DNA from: Gymnopilus junonius
Lineage: Eukaryota > Basidiomycota > Agaricomycetes > Agaricales > Galerinaceae
NCBI GenBank assembly: GCA_015501075.1
Contig: JADNYJ010000040.1
Span: 1 to 64,000 of the forward strand
Length of the DNA stretch: 64,000 bases
Reading direction: 5' to 3'
The notes under the pieces are model-generated. The model did not search any database, had not been told where the DNA came from, and saw only the letters and a list, made by a program, of their open reading frames with translations. Of the stretch, positions 50,742 to 61,002 are shown piece by piece (the first letter of the stretch is position 1; each line of letters starts with the position of its first letter). The position numbers and the translations under genes were made by a program.

Positions 50742-52413
50742 TCATGACTCTTCTACGTCTCGACATAGCTGCCTCCATGATTTGCTGATTTCATCTGCGA
50801 GCTCCCTTGTCCTCCGTTCCCATGGCTTTTTTCGGAACTGAGTCAAAGTCTTTGCCAGATTGGAGTCCCCAAGGACTTGAGGAGTAAGGTAGGGATCTGT
50901 CTTCTTGGAGTTGATAGCCTGTATTAATGCATAAAGCTGTTCAGAAGTCTTCTGGTTCATCTTCCCTATTTGACCAAGAGTTTCAAAACATTCCAACCGC
51001 TCAGTCCACCTAAGAACTACCAGGTCACCAACTGCAGGCTGACCATGTTGCTGGGGTTGAGCCCTTGATATGGTCCCTTTGGTTGTCATTGGTGCTTGCC
51101 TATGCCCCCTTGATTCAGCTTCACCATCTCCAAACAGGCTGCTCATGTCACTTTCTTCATTTGTATTGGTGGATAGTGACAATGCAGCAATGGCAAGAGC
51201 CTCTGTATTGTTGGTGATATTGCCTGGATGACTGTCAACAGGTTGTGCATCAACATTGGGGAGGTTGGAATTATAGAAACCCAATATGTATGGATTGGAA
51301 AAGTTCTTGGCCTCTGGTGGAAGTCTCCTCTTGGTCTTTTTTGGACTTGTGTGTTTGTTCAGTCTAATAAACTTTGATGGGGCTGTGTTCAGGTCTGCAC
51401 AGCCTGCCTGTCTTTTGATACCAGAGTTGGATGATTTGGCAATAAGCTGTCTTTGATCTGATCCATTGTTCTGTATAGTATGGTCAAATTTATTAAAGCA
51501 GGGAGCAGAGATTTGGGTGCAGATACTTACTTTGTATAAAGACTTTGGTGGTGTTTGAAGGCTGCAGAAAGCAGAAGGAATAAAATAGGCAGTATCTTGA
51601 GACACATTGGGACTTGCTTGTGAACTGAAAGGAGTAGAAAAAAAGAACAAGGGAGATATGATGTCTGATGGCTCTAAAGGTACTTGAGAATTAGGAAGGA
51701 TAACTTGGGCCAAGTATTTCAGGTTCATTTTCAAAACTGAGGGAGGTAAGAGCTTTGATGGCTTGGGAAAAGCTGCTGGAGGTATAAAAAGTGATGATGA
51801 TAATGCAGCTTTCATAGGAAAGGCATCATCAATATCCAAGCAGACAATATTGGAAGCTTGATTTTGGTATGGTTTACCAGTCTGCTCTATTGAACTTGAG
51901 CAGTTTATATCAAAATAGCATGCTTCTTGTAAGACCTGAGGAAAGCTTGGCAATTGAACTATTTCCTCTAGAATTAAGGGCCCCTGGTCTGTAGATGCAC
52001 TGATTGTTAATGCATCCAATGACTGGATTATTGAGGCATAAGATTTGTTGTCATAAACTGTATCCTGGCCTTGAATTTCTCTTGTGGTTGAAATTGGAGA
52101 TGACCACCTGACTTTTGCATATGGTTTTTGGAGGTGTTTGGAATATGATTGCTATTTGATGAAAAGTAAGTATAACTTCAAGGAGTAGTTATGTCTTTTT
52201 ACCTTAAGACTGGATCTTGGTAGTAGATGCTGACCCTTGTTCTTGTTGTGCTTCATAGGAGTAAGTGGTGGTCTAAAACTTGACAAATAGTGGAGTGGAT
52301 TATCAATAACTGGCTGAAAAATAGAGTTTTCTTTTGAATTTGTACTCTAGATTATAATCTTTATTCAGCCAAATAGCAATTAGTCAAATTAAACAAGCAC
52401 ATACTGGATCCAT
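50742..52413 (-). CDS. Orphan-like gene in AT-rich island; C-terminal TFIIS N-domain-like fold
   Basis: Four exons are supported by good splice sites. The first codes only MDP (ATG GAT CCA|GTATGT), followed by PVIDNPLHYLSSFRPPLTPM, then QSYSKHLQKPYAKVRWSSP, with a further intron at about 51533-51474. Most of the roughly 490 residues look disordered, rich in Ser, Pro, Asn and Gln, with a basic patch KHTSPKKTKRRLPPEAK. The last 95 residues look helical: LRWTERLECFETLGQIGKMN, LTPQVLGDSNLAKTLTQFRK, KPWERRTRELADEISKSWRQ. This resembles the TFIIS N-terminal/LW domain (gives a one-helix GK..LR-like motif, then a Lys-rich A..I..SW helix). The gene is clearly richer in A and T than its neighbours. Function is unknown. 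Confidence 0.7.
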
Positions 52414-52844
52414 ATAGATAATAATTGATAACCAAGACCCTTCAAGTGATCTTTAAAGTTTAGACAGAAAAGTTCTTGATAAATTGTAGATTGGGTGTTG
52501 AGGTCAAAGAAGGAATAGTAAGGGCAATTTTGGGGGCCAAGGTTATATAGTCTTCTGGGGTCTGAGATTGAAATTTTTGATTAATATCATATATGCACAG
52601 ACCACCTTGAGAACATTTTTGCTGTTTAGAGTATTTATTTATATTTGATTGTCAATATTGTAAAATATTGAATCAAAAACAGATTATGAGCTAATAATAC
52701 CATTGCCACTTTAGCTTTAGGCAGATCCAGGCTCTGGTGTTCTAGACCATAATTTAGCAAGGTGGTCAGAATAAGTAGGATCCAACTTTAACAAATTGTA
52801 ACTTTTCACTGTAATCCATAGTACCTCTATAGAACATAACTAGA

Positions 52845-53507
52845 CCAAGAGAACAGTGTTTAACTGTTCAGATAAATAGTTCCACAGTATTTCTCTGGAT
52901 TAAAAAGAGACCCTCACAAACATGTGCAGTGCTCAATTTTATAGCTAAAGAATACTAGTAGTAGTATATACATGAATGTAACTAAGAATGCAAATGATCA
53001 AATAGGGAGGAGATTATGAAAGGAGCAAAAAATAAGAGGTTGGTACAAGGAATAGAGGAAAACAATAAGAAATCATAAATAAGGAATTTTAATATCTCCT
53101 CATAATACAGTGCAGCTGACATTGTGTGTACTTGAATATTCACACCTTATTCCTGCATCAACCAGTTACGAGGCCTTGATAAAATGAAATGTAACTAGAT
53201 AACTAATTGTTTAGTTACTCTATTATATATACTTATAGTGTATAGGCCTAATCTAGCAGTGGTATAGCAGAAACAAGATCACCAGGTTTAATAGTGTTCA
53301 AATTTTAATTTAACAAGTTGATAACTTGGCTGAATTTAAATTTGCTTTATTGCTAATTTATTATGCACATTTGTAAGCCTGGTTGTCTTACTGCTGTACA
53401 AACTGCTGGATTAGGCCAATACACCATATATAAAACAGAGTGGCTGAACTATTAATCATTCAGTTGTACTGCCTTTTGGTGTAATGGTTCAAGCACTGTT
53501 CTCTTGG
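52845..53507. repeat. 14-bp inverted pair CCAAGAGAACAGTG
   Basis: CCAAGAGAACAGTG at 52845-52858 recurs as its exact reverse complement at 53494-53507, 635 bp apart. The sequences beyond the 14 bases do not match well. Confidence 0.7.
53160..53490. repeat. Long imperfect palindrome (foldback, MITE-like)
   Basis: The two halves around about 53330 are imperfect reverse complements. The best arm is GTGTATAGGCCTAATCTAG (53238-53256) against CTGGATTAGGCCAATACAC (53406-53424), 17 of 19. Similarity continues inward (CAGTGGTATAGCAG against CTGCTGTACAAACTG; ACCAGG against GCCTGGT) and outward past the TATATAT blocks to roughly 53160 and 53490. I found no flanking target-site duplication by eye. Confidence 0.7.
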
Positions 53508-54610
53508 CCTGCTTACAACATTGAATATGCTCAGTTAAAAGTTAACAGGCTATAAAAGCATTGGTTTAAAGCATAAGTACTTAAGTTGTACATTTATTCA
53601 ATTTAAGAAATCTCCAAAGTCATTGAGCAGTCATAAAGCACCATTATTTTACTCTACTGGTAGCATCTCATACACCGCACTGCTGCTGGATAAACTATCA
53701 AATAAGACATTCAATGAAACTAGCAGCAGATGGGGAAAAAAGAAGTGCTCAGGCCCTGGCTGTAGAGGAAAAATTATTCAGTTACCAAAATTACTCTGCC
53801 AGAAGGCCTTTTAAATGATTTCTGAATGGTTCTGAGCCAAAGAGTCAAAGTTTTAACCTGTTTTGAACAAGCATCATCATGTTTATGTTGTCTGATTGTC
53901 ACAATGACGGCGATGATGATGGTGGACCATGGCATGATCTGTCAACACGCATCTACCCTATCCATAGAACTAAGAGCCTAATATAGCATGCTAGACAAGA
54001 CGATGGTAATGACCATATGAATAAAACAGCTTGAGTGCGAGGAATGACAGAAACCGGCGACCGCACTACGCAGTCGATTGTGCAGTAAACCGTAGCTAAT
54101 TTCATCGGATCGCACGTGAATTACTTGGTATTATCTTGCGTTATTGTTGTTCATATGCCAGAGCGGGAAAAGTGAGATTTAGAATCGTATTGTCAGGATT
54201 TCAGACGCCAGATCCACGGAAAGACAGCGGGCCGTCTGGTACTGCGGAAGATTGCTGACTGTAGCGGTAGAAGACGGCAGCGACATAATGTCGGGCGCTG
54301 ATAGCTCGGAAATGAACTGCCGGACGGAGGAATGGGAATTGGGGGAAAATCGAGAGGGAAATGACAGAAATAGAAAGATAGGCTCGATGAGGAGAATGAA
54401 CGTTGACAAGGAGGGCAGAGTAAGTGCTGTGGCAACGTGCGTAGGACTGGACACGTTCGAGGAATGGACGGAGGATGAAAATGCGGGGTGTGCCGAGAGT
54501 GAGCACGTGGATGGATGAAGAGAACCTGGCTGATATCATAACTCGTCTCAAACAATTCAAGCGCTGAGGACAGCGATTGAGAGGATTTCCACCGCGACAC
54601 TCTCCTTTAT

Positions 54611-57600
54611 ATGGCCAGGCATGCTAGATCTCACTACGCTTTCCCCAGCTCTTCCTCTCAGCAGGACCCCGGAGACACCCTCTCCCCCGTCCCTTCCTTC
54701 CGCCAGTCCAACTCCGTCAACCCTCCCAAGCAGCGCCCCGCCACCTCCCACTCCAGCGCCACCGAGTCCGACGGATACAACACCGAGAAATCTTCTCCCC
54801 GCACTCCCTTCCGCATCCGCCCTCGCAAGAGCATGTCCCGAGCCTTGACCCTCCCGTCCGACTCAACCCCGACCTTGAGGGATTACCAGCACCGTTCACC
54901 CCCAAAATCTGCCAAGTCCCTCACCCGCACTTCCAGCATTCTGAGTTCCGCTTCATCGTCCTCTGGCACCCAGACCGATGCCGAATCCCCCGTCCACCAC
55001 CCCAATACTGGAAAAGGTCGAAAGGTTGCAGAAACTCTCCAGCTTTTCAGAGAAACTGCAGGTCCTTCTGAGGAGCCATCGTCAAGCGACTCGTCGAGAG
55101 GCGAAATCCCTTTAGAGGGAGAAACAAGTGTCTCCTATCAGGACGTGGAAGACATTGCAGAGGCTTTTGAGTTTGTGAAGCGTTCGGAATGGCCGGACCG
55201 AGAAAGCGCCGCTGTGCGACGCGACAGATCTATGACGATGTTGGATCGCGTCAGGACTCGTGAAAGCAGCAATGGTGAACATCTCGGTTCGGAGAGGAAA
55301 CTTTCTCTCAGGGAGTCTCCTTTACCTGATGTGTCCCAGTGGCGTAGAGACCTACTAAGCAGACGAGGCAGACGGCGAGAGCGCGTTGTAGATGACATTG
55401 TCCATAACCAAGATATCCAGCCAGGCCCTCCCCTTTCAACCATCAATAACTTGCATGAAACATCGCCTATATATATTCGTCCTCGTTCGCGTGCGTATCC
55501 CCCCTCACCTTCTCCGTCGCGTTCACCGACAGCCCGTCTTTCTTTACCTCGTCACCTCTCAGATCCTCCCATTGACCCCACACCACCTTGTCCCGAGCCT
55601 ACACTGCCTGTTCTCCCTCCTATACGTACCACGCCTCGTCAATCCAGATCGCCCACGCCAGTACGTGCTGCTCATCAGTCTGCTCCTATATCTCCTCTAG
55701 AATCACCTTCTCCTTGGTCAACTGATGACGAGTCAAATTGGGAAACAGCTTCCGCTACTTCAACTGCCGCTTCAAATGCGTCCACGTATGGCCATAATGA
55801 TTCAGATTCCCATTCTTTCTCCTCATCCTTAGTGCACCAACCACCTCACTCGGTGGATGTCCGTCATGCATTGCATCATATTTCTGCTTCAGATGATGGC
55901 GATGTATTGAACAAAACTCCCTTGCGGAATTTGGGAGATGAAACCATGTCATGGGATCTCCGTGTCTCTCAAGAGCGGCTTCCTCATATTCCCCTGCGCC
56001 CATTTCGCAATCAAGTAGGTGGGCACAGTGCTATCTACAAGTTCACAAAACAAGCTGTTTGCAAGGTTCGTATGTATCTATCTTTTGTCCCTTGGTCGTG
56101 CTAACCTCTTCTTGGCTTGTTATCCTCATGTCTCAGCCACTCGTCTCCCGAGAAAATCTGTTCTATGAAGCAGTCGAGCGCGAAGCACCTCCTCTTCTTG
56201 GATTCATTCCGAGATATTTGGGTGTCATGTTGGTCAGTTATAGGCGCGTTCCTAAGGATGCGAAGGACGGACGAGCTACCAATTCTGGTTTCTCTATGCG
56301 CCATCCGATGGCACATGTTAAAGCATCTCCTCAACGTCAAATTGTTCGCGCAAAAGAGCCAGGGCCACACGCAGGAGATACTGATGATGCGGAAATGCCT
56401 GAGGTGGTTTTAGACCGTAATCGACACATCATACCTGAGTGGATCCTCAATGGGGGGCGAAATCGATCCATGTCGCATTCAAGTGCCAGCGGCTCATCTT
56501 ATGTTGCTCAACGCCGGCTGCAATCTAGTCATCCCTCTCGAGGGACAGCCTCAACACCTGATCTTGCAAGGGTTCCTCCTGGCCACCCATTTCCGGCGTT
56601 GGGGTCTAGTCCCTTGGCAGGCTATGCAGGCTATAGTGACGACGCGCCCACTCCAGTGAATACACCGAGTCAGGTGACCTATGCCTTTCCTTCACATCTT
56701 GCTGAAAAGTCGTTTCAAGAGGCACAAGGTGCCACCCCTCCTGAGGAGCCGAGACTTGCGCATAGGCCTTCCTTCCGGCCTTTCAATTCAGAAAGGGCGC
56801 CTGGTTCACAGTGGTTTGGAGGTACAGGATCGACGATGGTCAATACAAAACTCAAAGATCATGTCTTCAGCACAGTCTTGAGACGTTTCCGCAAGCGTCT
56901 TAGTCATCGAATGGGTGAAGATCCCAGGACCGAAGACGAGGGCGATACAGCTGACAGGGAGTCTGATCCGTCTTCTCATCACCTTCATTTGCGCTCGCGC
57001 AAAAAATTGTTTCGGCATTCGACTGGAGGAGACACTGCATCTTTTCTCCGCAGAATTCAGAGCGAATCTATGCTCAATAGTCCGGAGCAAGCAGCAGGCT
57101 CACCTCAGCAACCAGAAAGTCCGCTGTTCGACAAGGGTCGAGGTTTGAGACACCCTGCAGGCGCTCCTGATCAGTCACTTCCACCATCTGTTCGCCGGAG
57201 GAGTCGTTCGCGCTCGCTCGATTCTCCTCCTCGACGACCGTTATTGTATCAGAAGCTGCTTTCTGAACAGAGCGTTATTCACGAGCAGCTGGAACCCGAA
57301 CCTCCTGTCACGCGTCAGAATCATTTCATCCTGATGGAAGATCTAACCGGAAGGTTGAAGCACCCTTGCGTCATTGATCTCAAGATGGGCACCCGTCAGT
57401 ATGGCATTGATGCTACTCCCGCAAAAAAGAAGAGTCAACGCAAGAAGTGTGACCGTACTACTAGCCGAAGTCTTGGAGTCCGTGTTTGTGGGATGCAGGT
57501 CCGTTTATATTGCTTGCCATAAGATCCAGAAGCTGATTTGTTGTGCCCAGGTCTGGAATCGTGTAACGGAATCCTACATGACGCGGGATAAATACAGCGG

Positions 57601-58366
57601 TCGTGAAGTGCGCCCAGAAGAATTTGATTCCGTTCTCAAGTCATTCCTGTTCAACGGCGAAAGGTTGATGGCATATCACATACCCATTCTACTTCAGAAA
57701 CTGTACGCTTTGGCGCGAATTATCAATAGACTCAAAGGTTATCGCTTCTACGGCTGCAGCATCCTTCTCATCTACGATGGCGATCGTGATGTCCAAGAAG
57801 CATTCCGGGCATCCGTCCTGGAAAATCCTTCCTCTCGGAGCAAGCGCGGAGAGTCCCTCGAACGTCGTTCGAACTCGCAGAGCCACGATCATACACCGTT
57901 GCGGCGATCCCATAGTGAAGACCTTCTTCTCGGTCCCGTAGCCAAGCGTTCTAGCGGTCGGCGCAAGCGTGGCGAAATCAACGTCCGCATCGTTGATTTC
58001 GCGCACACGACGACCGGACGTGATTGGCTTCCCTATTCCGAGGCAGATCCCCATGACCCGTCGCACGAGGTTTTCGCGAGTTCTAAAGGATATCAAGCAG
58101 AGGTTGATTCAGAGACTGGCTTAATTTACGCTCGCTTTCCACCCCATTACCCCGATCATCCAGACAGGGGCTTCTTAATAGGCTTAAAGAACTTGACCTC
58201 GTCCTTGGAGGAGATCTGGAACGCGGAACGCATTCGGAGGGTCAAAGCTGCTCGCGAGGACCCATCAGTCGCGTCATCTCAGCTTCCCCCTTTGTCTCTG
58301 GAGGGCAAAGAAATATTCGACGAGATCTTTGGCGGGGAAGAAGATCCAGGCATGATTTCAACTTGA
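54611..58366 (+). CDS. KCS1: Inositol hexakisphosphate kinase (KCS1)
   Basis: The enzyme makes the pyrophosphate 5-InsP7 from InsP6. The N-terminal two thirds are long and disordered (Ser/Pro-rich, with many basic patches), typical of fungal Kcs1. The catalytic part starts near VGGHSAIYKFTKQAVCK and ENLFYEAVEREAPPLLGFIP. The signature P-x-x-x-D-x-K-x-G is in HPCVIDLKMGTRQYG. Later parts are YMTRDKYSGREV, LKGYRFYGCSILLIYDGD and the DFAHTTTG metal-binding motif, with DRGFLIGLKNLTSSLEEIW at the end. Two introns (56066-56137 and about 57497-57550) keep frame. Total is about 1,200 residues. The start MARHARSHYAFPSSSSQQ is the first ATG in frame. Confidence 0.94.
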
Positions 58367-58899
58367 TCCCATGAGCTTTCTAAAACGGTCCACATCATAC
58401 TTTAATATCCATATCTCCCTCTTCTGGTGATACCATGAACTGCGACTCTTTTGTGTCCTTTACTAGCTTTGTTGCATTTACGGTTCTACTTATTTTTATT
58501 GTTCTGTCAATTTTTCTGTGTTTCTAAGCATAATCCCCATCCTCCACGCACACACAACATAGACTGCATTATTTTTCCTGCATCCATTCCAATGTATCCA
58601 CCACATTCTGTACTGTACACTCGGTATGTGGCAGATTGATTGACCATCGAGGAATTTTGATTGGTACACCCCTAAAATGCAGACCTTCTGCAACTCCTAC
58701 ATATCATTGTGGCAGTTTTCTATTTTTAAAAAAAGATCTTGTACTTTCAGTGCAATGTCAATGCGGAATTTTGGATGGATGTTTGGTGGTGTGACGGATT
58801 TGACAGGGGTGTTTCCTGATTTGGCTCTTACCTTTACATCCTTCACATTCGAGCCAAATAGCACAAATAGTTACTTATTTCTCCCTTTCATTTTCTTCC
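58367..58899. other. Intergenic region between KCS1 and HEI10
   Basis: The KCS1 3' end and the HEI10 promoter. I see no exon, RNA gene or repeat. Confidence 0.45.
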
Positions 58900-60783
58900 A
58901 TGGATTCAGAATTGAAGTGCAACCGTTTAAGCTGCCGCCGGTCACTAACAGACAAGGCCGTTGTGGTGAGCTCGCTTTTATGTCAGGAAGCGAGTGACGA
59001 GTCTTTGAAAACCCGATTCTGCCTATTGAAAGACGACTTGTGAGCATTACAACATTCATATTGTTCTTGGATGGATTCAGACATGTTATTGCGGGCTGCT
59101 AGGTTCTCATATATTTTGCAGTAAGCACCTGCGAACTATCCAACTTGGAGGTCCAACGTCATTGACGGTTTTCAGTCGAGTGCGCAAATGAATTGTTCAA
59201 CGCCGCTCGTCTCTGCCCGGGTATGGGCATGCCGTGTTTTGCGGCATAGTTCTGATTGCTTCAATAGCCTGTGATGCAACATTGAGCGAACCGTAATGTG
59301 TTTTATGACTGCCTCAACCGCTGAGGACCACTGACGCGAAACACGCAAAAAGAGATGACGTCGTCGTAAGTTGAACACACTTCCAAATTTAGTATTTATA
59401 ACCTAAAGTGCTCGGGGTTGGTCAGGTTTGCTCTCTTCAGCCGACCAATGACTACAAAACAGTGAGAAACGATGCATATATTCAACTCGTCTCCCTGCTT
59501 ACACACTCGGAGTCTGTGCTGTCGGGCTTATCCCCATCAATCATCTTGGAAATATGTAGCCGGTTCGTGTGCACTTTTGTCTTGCCTCGTTTTTCTGACT
59601 GACACCTGTGTTTGTGTGGCGTGTTCAGAGCTATCTCGTTTTGGCAGTATCAGATACACCAGGAAAGGCAAATACGCACTTCTCCGGACACCGAGTCGCT
59701 TTTGATGACGCTCGTTCATTATTCACAAACGTTTGATTTTTCTTCTTAGCACGTTTCAACAGGCTGTGGTGCGCAACCTGAACGATAAGAATGCTCAGCT
59801 CCAGAAACAACTGGACAACGTCATTAGAGAAGGTTCGTTCTCGCTAAATGTATGCTTGAGCCTAGGCTTAAGCACAATTTTTTTTAGCAAATGGAGAACT
59901 TAGCCTTTTAAATAGCAAGAAAGAAGGTAAATATCGCATTGCAAAACGTCAGATGTCGCATGAACCGGCCCTCCAGAACTCGAGCGCGATCTGGAAATCG
60001 AGCGCCGCAGGGTTCGCGAGCTCCAAGATGCTTCAAGAGATAGGGACAAAGAATATACCAAACTCAAGGTCTTTCTAATTTTTTGGAAACATCTCAAGAC
60101 AGCCAACGTGGATGCATCATGCAGGCTCAATTTGACAAAGTGAGAAAAAGGGCATTGTTTGGGCCCTCCTCCGGGAACGAACATGGAACTATCACCCCTG
60201 CTCAACTGGGTGACGACCAGCGGCCAAAGCTCAGGCAACCAACAAATAATCCAGGTTCCAGCGTCAATATCAGCGCCGTTGTTGGTGGAATGGAAGCCAG
60301 TGGAGTACGTCTTCCAATGGTATACGTTTGATGCGAAGGAATCATGTTAATTTCTTTTACAGATCCAGCGAACTCCTTTGGTACCACGGACACAAGGTCG
60401 TGCTTTCATACCAAATCAGCAGACAGCGAACGAGTGGATGCAGCCTGTTGGACGATCGGTTCCAGATAACTCGAGAAATATTACCTATCGGCAACCAATA
60501 GGAAATTTTGCAGGAGACCGTTCGTTCATGTCATCGAACGTCTCAGATCGGTCCGCTAGTGCAAATGAGGTTGAGCAACTCTTGATGAATCAGCCACTAC
60601 CCAGGACTTCCAATGGAGGTGGATGGCAACTCTCCAGCGCCCCTCAAAACAATCGCACAGGGCAGAGAGGTAAGTCAAGTGCTCACCATCCTTCATGTTT
60701 AATTTTATCGTTGGACAGTTTTTGCCCCTGCAACAAACAATCAACGAATGCCAAGGGGTTTTAGGCCAGCGTTTCCGAGATAG
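58900..60783 (+). CDS. HEI10: Meiotic crossover RING E3 ligase HEI10 (CCNB1IP1/Zip3-like), with a 7-nt microexon
   Basis: HEI10 is a SUMO/ubiquitin E3-type protein that marks meiotic crossover sites. No exon is longer than about 250 nt, so the gene is easily missed. Exon 1 is MDSELKCNRLSCRRSLTDKA plus VV. A 7-nt exon (59033-59039, ACGACTT) gives TT and the first base of Cys. The next exon begins SHIFC, then IECANELFNAARLCP, ACDATLSEP and DDVV. The order completes a C3HC4-like RING. The coiled-coil half follows: VCSLQPTNDYKT, SVLSGLSPSIILEICSR, AISFWQYQIHQE, FQQAVVRNLNDKNAQLQKQL and LERDLEIERRRVRELQDASR. One intron is GC-AG (59668-59749). The end is MPRGFRPAFPR. Length is about 320 residues. 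Confidence 0.88.
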
Positions 60784-61002
60784 TGCTTGGGGATAGTCAA
60801 TCGATTGATTTGTGAATAAAACTAATGCCTGTCTAATGCATATGCGTATAAATTCCGATAATAACAGTGAGTATACATATAACAAGATACTGTCCATGCA
60901 AGCCGTTCAAGAGTTGCTTATTGTACAAAAACGAAAGCGAAGGGTGGCTAAGGCTACTATAACATCATAAATCATAAGGAGAGTCGAGGTCAATTAAGTT
61001 GG

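Larger units (their letters stand above)
52414..54610. other. AT-rich non-coding stretch between the orphan gene and KCS1
   Basis: About 2.2 kb. The first 1.5 kb is strongly AT-rich and holds a long imperfect palindrome and a separate 14-bp inverted pair. I see no convincing exon. From about 53.9 kb composition returns to normal, and the KCS1 upstream region has CACGTG boxes at 54113-54118 and 54504-54509. Confidence 0.55.

Noticed and set aside
53470..53545. tRNA-like stretch (TGGTGTAATGG at 53477-53487 resembles an A box)
   Set aside because: No GGTTC-type B box at the proper distance and no foldable cloverleaf, so neither a tRNA nor a clear SINE can be supported.
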